Positions 16,066 to 23,504 of a stretch of 34,847 bases of DNA are shown here, piece after piece. The position numbers and the translations under genes were made by a program. The DNA lies in assembly GCA_031290375.1 (NCBI GenBank), contig JAITNR010000020.1, positions 1-34,847 on the forward strand. The letters run 5' to 3'. Positions within the stretch are counted from its first letter, which is position 1, and every line of letters begins with the position of its first letter. Under the pieces are notes generated by a model, which saw nothing but the letters and a program-made list of their open reading frames with translations, was not told where the DNA came from and did not search any database. This stretch comes from Prevotellaceae bacterium (lineage in GTDB: Bacteria > Bacteroidota > Bacteroidia > Bacteroidales > Paludibacteraceae).

Positions 16066-16338
16066 TTACACAGTTTGGATATGGGGATTGGGGGATAGAG
16101 TGTCGAAGTCAGGAGATTTGATAAAGTCAAGTATATTGGCAGCTTGGCAAACTTCTATTAGTTGTTCAAAATTTATTTCATTATCGGAAATTGCGATATT
16201 TTCGGCGATTGTTCCGCTAAAAATTTTGCCGTCCTGCAGCACAATTCCGCATTGATCACGCCATTCGTCCGTAAAAATTTCATTAATGTTTTTGTCGTTC
16301 AAAAATATTTTGCCAATTTCAATGTTGTAATGTGCCAA
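16066..16338 (-). pseudogene. ABC transporter ATPase fragment
   Basis: The frame reads AHYNIEIGKIFLNDKNINEI, then DQCGIVLQDGKIFSGTIAEN, then a helix ending ANILDFIKSPDFD. This is the middle of a nucleotide-binding domain, after Walker A and through the Q-loop (VLQD), of an exporter-type ABC protein (peptidase-containing bacteriocin/peptide exporters are most similar in style). The LSGGQ signature, Walker B and H-loop are missing, and the C-terminal SPNPHIQTV is unrelated. Just upstream, KLLL and a degraded Walker A with a frameshift near 16357 can be read. The start codon shown by frame is TTG, so translation as a protein is unlikely. The membrane domain is absent. It is a remnant. Confidence 0.75.
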
Positions 16339-16347
16339 AAGTAATTT

Positions 16348-16419
16348 TATACTTTACTAACACTAAAGTTCCAAATTTTTGATAACTACAATGCACAAAA
16401 CTATGCCGCGTAAAGTATA
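16348..16419. repeat. Inverted repeat beside the ABC fragment
   Basis: TATACTTTAC (16348-16357) and GTAAAGTATA (16410-16419) are perfect complements separated by 52 nt. The left arm falls exactly in the degraded Walker A region of the ABC fragment. Confidence 0.4.
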
Positions 16420-16465
16420 ACTTGTGATTGTCTTGATTTTAAAATATAATTGAGTTGCGGCAACG

Positions 16466-17758
16466 TTACAGTCTTCCATCCACAAACCGTCTATCAAGTG
16501 TGGCTTTTACATCGAATACTACTACCCCGTTTTTGTGGTATGTTTCAAAGTCTAATTTCTGGAAATCGTTGTGTGCAACGGCATGTATTACAGCCTGATA
16601 TGTCTTTTCCGTGTTCAGTTTGGCGATAATATCAATGCCATACTCGTGTTTCACTTCCTCTGCCGATGCCCAAGGGTCATAAATATCTACATTTACTCCA
16701 AATTCGCACAATTCGCGATAGATATCCACCACTTTGGTGTTGCGAATGTCAGGGCAATTTTCCTTGAAAGTAACTCCAAGCAACAGTACGTTCGAGCCTT
16801 TGACCTTTTGGTCTTTCTGCATCATCAGTTTCAGCACTTTGTTGGCGATAAACGGTGCTACACTGTTGTTTACATGCCGCCCCGAGAGTATCACCTGCGG
16901 AATGTAACCCATTGATTCTGCCTTACTTGCAAGATAATACGGGTCAACGCTGATACAGTGTCCGCCCACAAGTCCGGGACTATATTTGAGAAAATTCCAT
17001 TTAGTGCCTGCCGCCTCTATCACATCGTTTGTGTCGATGCCGATTTTATCAAAAATCAAAGCCAATTCATTTACAAAAGAGATATTTACGTCTCTTTGCG
17101 AATTTTCAATAATTTTAGATGCTTCGGCTACCTTGATACAGGGTGCTTTGTGTGTGCCAGCCTCAATGATAGAGGCATAGAGGTTATCCACATAGTCGGC
17201 AATTTCAGGGGTAGAGCCTGATGTAACCTTTTTAATTTTTGTCAGGGTATTTATCTTGTCGCCCGGATTGATACGTTCGGGGCTGTAGCCTGCAAAAAAG
17301 TCTCTGTTGAACTTCAATCCGGAAACATTTTCGATAACGGGGATACAATCATCTTCAGTACAACCGGGATAAGTAGTTGATTCATAAATCACTACACTTT
17401 TTTTGGAAATTACCCGTCCAAGCATCTCCGAAGCCTCAATAAGAGACATAAGGTCGGGTTTGTTGAAGTTATCAATCGGGGTAGGCACGGTAACTATAAA
17501 GGTGTTGTATTCCCTGAGATCTATCTCTTTACAAGAAAAAGCAAGTCCTGTTTCTCCATTTTTCCTCAAATCCATCACCTGCTTCATCTCTTGCAGGTCT
17601 GCTTCAAGAGTATGGTCTTTGCCCTGTTGCAATTCTGCAACTCGCTGAGTATTAATGTCAAAACCCAATACATCATACTTTTTGCCGTACTCAATAGCCA
17701 ACGGCAAACCTACATAACCTAATCCAATAACAGCAATTTTGGGTGTATTTAATTTCAT
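16466..17758 (-). CDS. tviB: UDP-N-acetylhexosamine dehydrogenase, TviB type
   Basis: Oxidises C6 of a UDP-N-acetylhexosamine to the uronate using NAD, supplying a sugar acid for surface polysaccharide. The 430-residue protein has the Rossmann start VIGLGYVGLPLA (11-22), the TVPTP segment, GYSPERINPGD, KVAEASKIIENSQRDVNISF, catalytic cysteine in GGHCISVDP near residue 265, and the C-terminal UDP-binding domain LLGVTFKENCPDIRNTK. The KWNFLKYSPG motif and overall pattern point to the TviB/WbpA group over UDP-glucose dehydrogenases, but exact substrate is not certain. It stands alone with no other polysaccharide genes adjacent; the gene upstream is a peptidoglycan hydrolase. Confidence 0.88.
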   Translation of the reverse strand: MKLNTPKIAVIGLGYVGLPLAIEYGKKYDVLGFDINTQRVAELQQGKDHTLEADLQEMKQVMDLRKNGETGLAFSCKEIDLREYNTFIVTVPTPIDNFNKPDLMSLIEASEMLGRVISKKSVVIYESTTYPGCTEDDCIPVIENVSGLKFNRDFFAGYSPERINPGDKINTLTKIKKVTSGSTPEIADYVDNLYASIIEAGTHKAPCIKVAEASKIIENSQRDVNISFVNELALIFDKIGIDTNDVIEAAGTKWNFLKYSPGLVGGHCISVDPYYLASKAESMGYIPQVILSGRHVNNSVAPFIANKVLKLMMQKDQKVKGSNVLLLGVTFKENCPDIRNTKVVDIYRELCEFGVNVDIYDPWASAEEVKHEYGIDIIAKLNTEKTYQAVIHAVAHNDFQKLDFETYHKNGVVVFDVKATLDRRFVDGRL

Positions 17759-17839
17759 TGTGTTTATATTTTTTTAGACGGCGAACCGGAGAAAGCCGTA
17801 ATTTGCAATTAAAATCTTGGCTCTGTTATCATTATATTT

Positions 17840-18766
17840 TTATCTCAAATAAAGCACCATTCCTTCTCTGGCGGGGATACCATAGGTAATATTGTTGCGC
17901 CTATACAGTGATTTTAGGGTAATACCAAATTTTTGTGCAACAGAGTGCATGGAATCACCTACCCCAACGGAATAATTCCTGCTGTTCTCATTAGCCTTAT
18001 TTTTTTTTCTCGTGGTATAAACATAGGTACCCGCACTGAGAGTTGCGTCTTCAAACATATCGTTGTAATAGAGTAATATTTTGATATTACGCTTGTTAAG
18101 AGCTACGGATACGTCTTCAATGGTAGCGTCCTGTTTCAATTTATAGCAGGTAATTCCGTTGTTTTGGGTTCTTATGAGCAAATCTGAAAATTCTTCAGTA
18201 TTTTCAGAAGAATATTTTTTTCTTTCATCTTTGCTTGAAATCGCATCACCTTTACTGTTGTAAGTCAAGTAAATTAGATCATTAAGATTATAATCTTCTA
18301 TAAGAATTATCAGTTTGTTTGCATAATTTTTATCGGTAGCGTAGCCTGCTTTTTGCAAGCCGTTTGCCCACGATTGATAATCTTTCAGCGGATATTTAAA
18401 CAGAGGCTCATAACGCGGACGTTTGAGAAACTCCGAATGGTCTTCGTATGACTCAATAACCTCATTATATTTGCGAAAACACTCTTGAATGCGGTCATCG
18501 TCCTTGTTGATGGTTTTCCCTGTCCAATTGCTGCCACACTTCACCCCAAAGAAATTTTTGCCTTTTACTGCCAGCATACTTTCCCCCGCAGCCGACTCCA
18601 AAAGAGCCTGAGCCATAGTAATACTCGCAGGAATACCGTGTATGTGCTGCTCTCTTACCGCCAAATCCTTGTATTTTTCTATAAATTCAACATATTTGGT
18701 TTTTTTTTGAGCAAAAACAACTAAAATACTGCTACACAATAGAATAATCAACGATATTTTCTTCAT
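17840..18766 (-). CDS. Exported glucosaminidase with LysM
   Basis: A 308-residue peptidoglycan hydrolase with a Sec signal peptide (residues 1-20), a glucosaminidase domain (about 24-180) and a C-terminal LysM (about 262-308, VGVGDSMHSVAQKFGITLKSLYRRN). The catalytic glutamate is in AQALLESAAGES, and FFGVKCG and SYEDHSEFL follow, both typical of the family. It likely cleaves N-acetylglucosamine to MurNAc bonds in the periplasm. The middle segment, about 180-260, is poorly conserved and contains a second LysM-like half. The 81-nt space to the downstream tviB leaves cotranscription possible. Confidence 0.88.
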   Translation of the reverse strand: MKKISLIILLCSSILVVFAQKKTKYVEFIEKYKDLAVREQHIHGIPASITMAQALLESAAGESMLAVKGKNFFGVKCGSNWTGKTINKDDDRIQECFRKYNEVIESYEDHSEFLKRPRYEPLFKYPLKDYQSWANGLQKAGYATDKNYANKLIILIEDYNLNDLIYLTYNSKGDAISSKDERKKYSSENTEEFSDLLIRTQNNGITCYKLKQDATIEDVSVALNKRNIKILLYYNDMFEDATLSAGTYVYTTRKKNKANENSRNYSVGVGDSMHSVAQKFGITLKSLYRRNNITYGIPAREGMVLYLR

Positions 18767-18787
18767 ATATTTTGTACTTTTTTAGGG

Positions 18788-18848
18788 ATGAAAAATAAAT
18801 AACTTGTAATGTTTTTAATTTCCGGTTTGCTTCGTTTTGCGCAATGAC
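18788..18848 (+). repeat. Intergenic repeat R1, copy 2
   Basis: Second copy of the block at 15733, sharing AAAAATAAATAA, TTGTAATGTTTTTAATTTC and TTGCTTCGTT with GCAATGAC at the end. Confidence 0.7.
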
Positions 18849-18876
18849 GCATTGCTTTTGGGCTTCGCGTCATTGC
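18841..18876. repeat. REP-like hairpin GCAATGACGC
   Basis: GCAATGACGC (18841-18850) and GCGTCATTGC (18867-18876) are perfect 10-bp inverted arms with a 16-nt loop. It continues the R1 copy and lies between the DUF4387 and glucosaminidase genes, both on the minus strand. Confidence 0.6.
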
Positions 18877-18904
18877 GAGTAACGAGCAATCCTGACTTGT
18901 TTTT

Positions 18905-19222
18905 TTACATTTCAAATGAATAGTCCATCAAGGGAGCGTGCTGTTGTGCTCCATAAACGTCTGTTTCTCCGAATGCACCCGACGGCAACGGGCGAACTAT
19001 CGTAACCTTTACCGCCTTTGCAGGCTCAAAATAGACCACTTTAATGATGTGTTCCTGTGGAATTTGATAAAGTTCGGCGAACATTTTTTCGTTAAAAACA
19101 TTGTTCTCCTTAGCTTTGTAAAACATCTCAAAATCAGTGAATATCACATCAAAAGTCAGTTCGTAAGGACCTGAATTTTTGCTTCTGATAACAGAGGCAA
19201 TATTTTTTAAATCGTATTTCAT
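18905..19222 (-). CDS. DUF4387 family protein
   Basis: A 105-residue soluble protein with the core pattern of DUF4387: an IRSKNSGPYELTFDVIF segment at about 13-29, a middle helical part, IIKVVYFEPAKAVKVTIVRP, and the terminal PSGAFGETDVYGAQQHAPLMD. The last stretch is highly typical. The function is unknown; members are often found next to AtuA-like (DUF1446) proteins or at their C-terminus, but no such gene lies here. It is flanked by ssb upstream (with a terminator between) and the glucosaminidase downstream. Confidence 0.85.
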   Translation of the reverse strand: MKYDLKNIASVIRSKNSGPYELTFDVIFTDFEMFYKAKENNVFNEKMFAELYQIPQEHIIKVVYFEPAKAVKVTIVRPLPSGAFGETDVYGAQQHAPLMDYSFEM

Positions 19223-19291
19223 AAATGTGTTTTAATTTTTTTTAGATTGTAAAATTAATATATTTTTTTGGTTTTTGGGTATTTTTCACAT

Positions 19292-19320
19292 AAAAAAAAC
19301 TGCCTTGCAGCAGTTTTTTT
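19292..19320. terminator. Terminator after ssb
   Basis: ACTGC-CTTGCA-GCAGT (19299-19314) flanked by an A8 run on one side and T7 on the other. In minus orientation the U tract follows the stem, three nt after the ssb stop at 19324. The symmetrical A/T tracts allow termination in both directions. Confidence 0.8.
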
Positions 19321-19323
19321 GTT

Positions 19324-19776
19324 TTAGAAAGGCAGGTCGTTGTTGCCGTCAGGCTCTATTACAGGAGCATCAGCGGAATAATCGTTTGTTGAAACTGAAC
19401 CTGAGTAATTATTTGACTCTTTGGGCTCGTCTGAAATAGTGCCTTTTTTGTCCAACAATTCCAAGTTATCAACAACAACCTCAGTTACATAGCGTTTTAT
19501 GCCTGTCTTATCTTCGTAAGAACGGCTTGTGATTTTACCTTCAATAAAGATTTTACTTCCTTTTCGGATGTATTTTTCAGCCACTTCTGCCAATCCACGC
19601 CAGAGCACTATGTTGTGCCATTCGGTTTTGTCGGGTACCACTGTACCGTCTGCCTTTGTGTAGCCTCTGTCTGTGGTTGCAAGTGTAAATGAGGCTTTTC
19701 TGGTATTGCTGTCAAAATAATGAACTTCGGGGTCTCTGCCTACGTTGCCAATGAGAAAAACTTTGTTAAGTGCCAT
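19324..19776 (-). CDS. ssb: Single-stranded DNA-binding protein
   Basis: Binds and protects single-stranded DNA and recruits replication and repair proteins. The 150-residue protein has the OB fold at 1-108 (MALNKVFLIGNVGRDPE, FTLATTDRGY, TEWHNIVLWRGLAEVAEKYI, GSKIFIEGKITSRSYEDKTG), then an acidic and serine-rich tail, and the conserved protein-interaction tip DLPF. A promoter lies about 145 nt upstream of the ATG and a terminator follows, so it is probably monocistronic. The length is within the usual range. Confidence 0.96.
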   Translation of the reverse strand: MALNKVFLIGNVGRDPEVHYFDSNTRKASFTLATTDRGYTKADGTVVPDKTEWHNIVLWRGLAEVAEKYIRKGSKIFIEGKITSRSYEDKTGIKRYVTEVVVDNLELLDKKGTISDEPKESNNYSGSVSTNDYSADAPVIEPDGNNDLPF

Positions 19777-19919
19777 AATTGAAAATGTGTATGTAAATAA
19801 GTTAGGTAATATGCTGTAAATTATGTAAAAACAATGCTAATAACTCTATCCCTGCTTGAGTTTCTGAAATCTAAGACTGACTTGTCTTTCTCCATTCGTT
19901 AATTCATTTATTAAAAATG

Positions 19920-19948
19920 CAAATTTACAAATTTTTTAATAAAAACAA
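19920..19948 (-). promoter_or_regulatory. Promoter for ssb
   Basis: Minus strand TTG (19948-19946), 18 nt, TAAATTTG (19927-19920). It lies immediately after the pth stop, giving a leader of about 140 nt. Confidence 0.55.
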
Positions 19949-19952
19949 AAAA

Positions 19953-20519
19953 TTATTTGTTATTAAATTTATTCATTGCCCTTGAAAGTCCCTCCAAACA
20001 GAACGATTTTATGGCTTCTACGGCTAAATCTATCTTTTCATCAACGATTTTTCTCTCCTCTTCCGAAAATTTTCCCAGAACAAAATGAATTTGTGCCCCT
20101 TGCAAAAAATCATTGCCAATACCAAATTTAAGACGTGGATATTGCTGATTTTCAATCATTTCTTCGATGCTTTTCAGTCCGTTATGTCCTGCACTGCTGC
20201 CATTACCCCTCAAACGGACAGCACCGATAGGCAACGAAATATCGTCAACAATTACCAAAAGTTGTTCTGTCGGAATGTTCTCTTTCTGCAACCAATAACG
20301 AATTGCTTTTCCACTATTATTCATATAAGTTGATGGTTTTAAGAGAATTAGCGTGTGATTTTTTAACCTTAATTCTGCCACTGCTCCGTAACGTTTATTC
20401 ACGTCAAAAGCTGCATCAGAAGCCTTTGCCAGAGCATCTAGTACGTCAAAACCTATATTATGGCGGGTATGAGCGTATTCTTCCCCGATGTTTCCCAATC
20501 CTGCAACAAGATATTTCAT
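19953..20519 (-). CDS. pth: Peptidyl-tRNA hydrolase
   Basis: Cleaves peptidyl-tRNA released from stalled ribosomes. The 188-residue protein has VAGLGNIGEEYAHTRHNIGF with the conserved asparagine (N9) and the catalytic histidine (H19), LLKPSTYMNNSGKA with the essential Asn residues, VIVDDISLPIG with Asp, and GSSAGHNGLKSIEE with the second His. All catalytic positions are present. It is 83 nt downstream of rplY on the same strand, a common neighbourhood. A terminator-like hairpin lies between. Confidence 0.96.
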   Translation of the reverse strand: MKYLVAGLGNIGEEYAHTRHNIGFDVLDALAKASDAAFDVNKRYGAVAELRLKNHTLILLKPSTYMNNSGKAIRYWLQKENIPTEQLLVIVDDISLPIGAVRLRGNGSSAGHNGLKSIEEMIENQQYPRLKFGIGNDFLQGAQIHFVLGKFSEEERKIVDEKIDLAVEAIKSFCLEGLSRAMNKFNNK

Positions 20520-20540
20520 AAATTATGAACTGTTTTTAGC

Positions 20541-20580
20541 AAAAAAACACAAAAACAGGTAAAAATCCCTGCTCCTGTGT
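20541..20580 (-). terminator. Hairpin between rplY and pth
   Basis: Minus strand ACACAGG pairs with CCTGT...GTGT, followed by a run of T. The stem has a bulge and only four strong central pairs. It may attenuate read-through from rplY to pth. Confidence 0.45.
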
Positions 20581-20602
20581 TTTTATTAATTAACCGCAGC
20601 AA

Positions 20603-21256
20603 TTATTTTACTGCTGCCTCCGTAGCTGCCGCCGCTATAGAACCACGAGTTACAGCAACGGTACAAACTACATTTTCAGGTCCGTTGAGCAGTTCAAGAT
20701 TGTCAAAACTGAGGTTCTTAACCTGAATAGATTTGCCAAGTTCGAGGCTTTCTACGTTGATTTTCAGGTTTTCAGGGATATTGCCTATCAAACCTCTCGA
20801 CCTCAATTTTCTTGTAACGAGACTCAACTTACCACCGGCACGAACACCTACAGCAAATCCCTCCAACACAACAGGAACTTCAATCACTATCGGTTTTTGG
20901 TCAAAAACCTCAAGAAAATCCAAGTGCAGAATCTCTTCCGTAACAGGGTGAGCCTGCAAAGCTTTGAGGATTGCCTTACGGGTTTTTCCATTGACTGTCA
21001 ATTCCACAAGAAAGATTTCTGGTGTAAAAATCAACTTTCTTACAGCATCAAACGTTACAACGAAATTGCTGACAATTAAACCTTTACCTTGATTTTCGAC
21101 AAGGTTTTCTCCTTTTTCCAATTTTCCCTCGTAGGGCAGTTCCACTGTTTCGCCGCCGTAAAGAATTGCAGGGATAAGACCCTGACGGCGAAGCGATTTA
21201 ACCGATTTTTTTCCTAATTCAACTCTTGGTTGACCTTCTAATTGAAATGTTTTCAT
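20603..21256 (-). CDS. rplY: 50S ribosomal protein L25/Ctc
   Basis: Binds 5S rRNA in the 50S subunit. The 217-residue protein has the N-terminal L25 domain (about 1-90, starting MKTFQLEGQPRVELGKKSVK) and the TL5-type C-terminal beta domain (about 98-190, IVIEVPVVLEGFAVGVRAGG), then an alanine-rich tail. It is of the long Ctc form. It has its own promoter about 80 nt upstream and pth is next. Tail residues AIAAAATEAAVK are typical for Bacteroidota. Confidence 0.94.
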   Translation of the reverse strand: MKTFQLEGQPRVELGKKSVKSLRRQGLIPAILYGGETVELPYEGKLEKGENLVENQGKGLIVSNFVVTFDAVRKLIFTPEIFLVELTVNGKTRKAILKALQAHPVTEEILHLDFLEVFDQKPIVIEVPVVLEGFAVGVRAGGKLSLVTRKLRSRGLIGNIPENLKINVESLELGKSIQVKNLSFDNLELLNGPENVVCTVAVTRGSIAAAATEAAVK

Positions 21257-21336
21257 TAATTTCTTTTTTTGTGTTACTCAAAATTAGTTAGTTGCCTAAT
21301 TCCCCATACACTAAACCTTTGGGATAAAAAAGCGTG

Positions 21337-21367
21337 CAAAGGTAACATTTTTTTATTATTTGCGCAA
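21337..21367 (-). promoter_or_regulatory. Promoter for rplY
   Basis: Minus strand TTG (21367-21365), 20 nt, TACCTTTG (21344-21337), about 80 nt upstream of the rplY ATG. It resembles the FISUMP promoter (23436-23466) in spacing and in the TACCTTTGCAC core. Confidence 0.7.
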
Positions 21368-21390
21368 ATTATTTATGACAGGGCAAAAAA

Positions 21391-21464
21391 AATGAATAAT
21401 GAAAAAATGCGGACTTTGCATGATAATTGCATTTATGTCCGTAGGACATTCATACCAATAGAAA
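21391..21464 (+). repeat. Intergenic repeat R2, copy 2
   Basis: Matches 15801-15875 along its length. The centre here is the perfect 11-nt palindrome GTCCGTAGGAC. It lies between rplY and the FISUMP gene. Confidence 0.7.
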
Positions 21465-21512
21465 CAAATCTACGAATCATAATAATCACTAAAATCACAG
21501 TTCAGTCAATTT

Positions 21513-22544
21513 TCATTCTATAACACAACGCACACTAAACCCGTATGCTCTGTAATTCGTTGAGTTTATCTTGACTTCTGTACCGGTAAAGAGCAGGCTG
21601 CGCGCAAGAGTCGACGTTGCTGACACCGTACTCATCCAATAGTCACCTTCGGCATCACTGGTCTTCTGGGCATCACTACTATTATGGTGTCGGTTAAAAC
21701 CTCTTGGCAAGAAAAGCAAAGGCTCTTTAGCAGCAGGATTAGTGAGGTCAGTCGTATAAGAGGTGTTGGCTGTCCAATCAGCGTCCGCGTAAATAGCGTA
21801 ACCCGCCGAGTTGGCATCGTAGCTTACACCAGAATTATCTCTGGGTATATCCCAAGAATTACTGGCTACACATTTGCCTGTAACAGCACTACTGGTGGCG
21901 CAAACAACAGGTACCCAAGTCAAACCTTTACCATTACTTTTGCCATTGTCAGGTATACCGGTAATGTTAACAGTTGCGACAACATAATTAGGCAGGCAAT
22001 CATAAGCCCCCAAACGCTCCCATTCGTCCTCTGTAGGAACGCGAAAGCCGGAAGGACAAGGATTGTTCTGCGGCATAACCCAAGTAGTAGATTGAAAAAA
22101 TTTACCGTCGTTATTAGTATCAGTGCAACCGGAACAAACAACACCGCTACCGGAAGTTTCAACACCTGAAGTCTTACCATTACCCCAAAGAGCGTCATTT
22201 TGGAGTATAGCGCCAGCAATAAACATGGTGCCGTTAGGACTGTTAGGCTGACCGTTAGCATCATAACCAACATTAGCATAGGTTTCTACACCGTTAGCTA
22301 TACCAGGACCCCAGCGGCGTGTACGGGTAACAGTACCGTCAGGAAGAGTATTAATCTGTACAGCGTGTCTCCAACCTATTTTGTCCTTGTCGGGTTTGTT
22401 TCGGTCAGCCTCATAACCGCGTCCCCACTGAAACCAACCGCCGTAAACATTAGCGTCATGTATATCGAAAACGTGGTCTGCAAGATATTGCATCTGTTTC
22501 TTAGGGGTGTCGTACTTAGGGTCGGCACCGAGGTTGTAAGCCAT
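21513..22544 (-). CDS. FISUMP-domain surface protein, C-terminal part (frameshifted)
   Basis: The FISUMP domain (Fibrobacter succinogenes major paralogous domain) occupies most of this 343-residue frame: FQWGRGYE, WVMPQNNPCPSGFRVPTEDEWERLG, SAGYAIYADADW, FLPRGFNRHHNSS, AEGDYWMSTVSATS and SVRCVIE at the end. Such domains occur in exported proteins of Bacteroidota with unknown role. The frame stays open further upstream (to about 22665) and would join the signal-peptide fragment at 22654-22914 if a single base were removed from an A run, giving a protein of about 467 residues. As it stands the ATG at 22544 lacks a signal peptide. Cysteine pairs near residues 136 and 159 suggest disulfides. Confidence 0.8.
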   Translation of the reverse strand: MAYNLGADPKYDTPKKQMQYLADHVFDIHDANVYGGWFQWGRGYEADRNKPDKDKIGWRHAVQINTLPDGTVTRTRRWGPGIANGVETYANVGYDANGQPNSPNGTMFIAGAILQNDALWGNGKTSGVETSGSGVVCSGCTDTNNDGKFFQSTTWVMPQNNPCPSGFRVPTEDEWERLGAYDCLPNYVVATVNITGIPDNGKSNGKGLTWVPVVCATSSAVTGKCVASNSWDIPRDNSGVSYDANSAGYAIYADADWTANTSYTTDLTNPAAKEPLLFLPRGFNRHHNSSDAQKTSDAEGDYWMSTVSATSTLARSLLFTGTEVKINSTNYRAYGFSVRCVIE

Positions 22545-22653
22545 AAAGGCAACAAGTGGAACGGATAATTGACTGCAAGTAATATCAGGAATTTCTACAG
22601 CAGGCTGACACGCTCCTATAGGTGCAGATATCCACTCCTTGCCGTTCCAAAAC

Positions 22654-22914
22654 TCAACACAGTTTTTTAATTGTGTTGTAAATGGTTAGTCCTTTAATAG
22701 CCTCTTCCGTACCGTATGCGTCGCTCAACGCTTTACGTTGAAGTGTTGTCAGTTGCGGCAGCCGCAGACCTCTTTCACCGTTGGAAATCAGTTCCAAGAG
22801 GGAGAACGTTTCGGGCGTTTTGTCCTGCCCGATTGTAACCTGTGCGTTAATGCCTGTTGGCAAGAGCACTGCTGCGAAAAGCAGCGTTAAAAATGATACT
22901 TTTGTTCTTTTCAT
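22654..22914 (-). pseudogene. FISUMP protein N-terminal part (frameshifted)
   Basis: Starts MKRTKVSFLTLLFAAVLLPT, a Sec signal peptide with a cleavage after NAQ, then QVTIGQDKTPETFSLLELIS and GLRLPQLTTLQRKALSD, a typical N-terminus for FISUMP-type and related surface proteins. At 22663-22668 a run of six A residues (minus strand) shifts the frame to LKKLC and stop. With five A residues the frame would continue NCVEFWNGKEW into the downstream part. So a one-base homopolymer difference, real or from sequencing, separates the two parts. Confidence 0.75.
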
Positions 22915-23023
22915 TTTGAATAATCCTTTTTAGTTTTTGATAAATGATATTTTTTAAAAAAAATTCTCTTAATTCTTAAAATTTTATGAATATCGTATCT
23001 AATACCTAATCACTTCCAAATAC

Positions 23024-23128
23024 CCGTCATTGCGGGCTACGACCCGCAATCCCCTGTTTTTTTTAGGGATTTATTTAGAGGGGGCTTGCATGTCATACCC
23101 CAAAGGGCATAGGCGCTCGCAATGACGG
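23024..23128. repeat. MITE-like element bounded by CCGTCATTGCG
   Basis: CCGTCATTGCG (23024-23034) and CGCAATGACGG (23118-23128) are perfect 11-bp inverted ends of a 105-bp segment that contains a second inner repeat (GCGGGCTACGACCCGC at 23032-23047). It belongs to the same ATTGCG repeat type as 18841-18876. Confidence 0.6.
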
Positions 23129-23203
23129 CACTTTTGTTGCTTTTCAGGTTAAATATACGATATTCATTATTTTTTATTTTTAATTGAACAGGTACAGCAA
23201 AAG

Positions 23204-23226
23204 CAGCCCGTTTTATTAACAGGCTG
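23204..23226 (-). promoter_or_regulatory. Hairpin in the FISUMP leader
   Basis: CAGCCCGTT (23204-23212) pairs with AACAGGCTG (23218-23226), nine base pairs including one G-T. On the minus strand it is followed by CTTTTGCTG, so it could act as an attenuator or weak terminator in the leader. Confidence 0.45.
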
Positions 23227-23249
23227 TATATCAAATAGATAGATAGACA

Positions 23250-23337
23250 GACAGAAAAAAGCACGTAATTACCTGATAATCAACGACTTGGGGAGAGTAA
23301 CTCGCTCATAATCAATGAGTTACTGGCTTTTTCTGTC
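23250..23337. repeat. Nested inverted repeat in the FISUMP leader
   Basis: Outer arms GACAGAAAAAAGC (23250-23262) and GCTTTTTCTGTC (23326-23337) enclose inner arms AGTAACTC (23296-23303) and GAGTTACT (23317-23324). A TTGATTAT-type sequence also occurs twice inside. It may be a structured RNA or a degenerate mobile-element end. Confidence 0.45.
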
Positions 23338-23435
23338 CGTAACGCTATAATCATTAACATTTGCAAGTAACCTGTCATATTTTTGAGTTATCTTTTTTTA
23401 TCTTTTTTTATCTTTTTTTGTATATAAAACGGGTG

Positions 23436-23466
23436 CAAAGGTAAGTAGAATTTTTGAATTGTGCAA
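23436..23466 (-). promoter_or_regulatory. Promoter for the FISUMP gene
   Basis: Minus strand TTG (23466-23464), 20 nt, TACCTTTG (23443-23436). It lies 38 nt after the stop of the beta-helix gene and about 520 nt before the FISUMP ATG. Confidence 0.65.
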
Positions 23467-23504
23467 ATTTATTTTTTGTGCCTGAATTGACGCATTTTTT
23501 TTTT

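Larger units (their letters stand above)
22915..23504. other. Leader and repeats upstream of the FISUMP gene
   Basis: About 590 nt with no coding gene. It contains, in transcription order for the minus strand, the promoter 23436-23466, three tandem 10-bp T-rich repeats (TCTTTTTTTA on the plus strand, 23391-23420), the structured element 23250-23337, the hairpin 23204-23226, and a MITE-like repeat 23024-23128. The predicted leader is about 510 nt. Confidence 0.6.

Noticed and set aside
23391..23420. CRISPR-like tandem repeat
   Set aside because: Three 10-bp T-rich units without spacers. No cas genes or repeat-spacer structure exist anywhere in the window.
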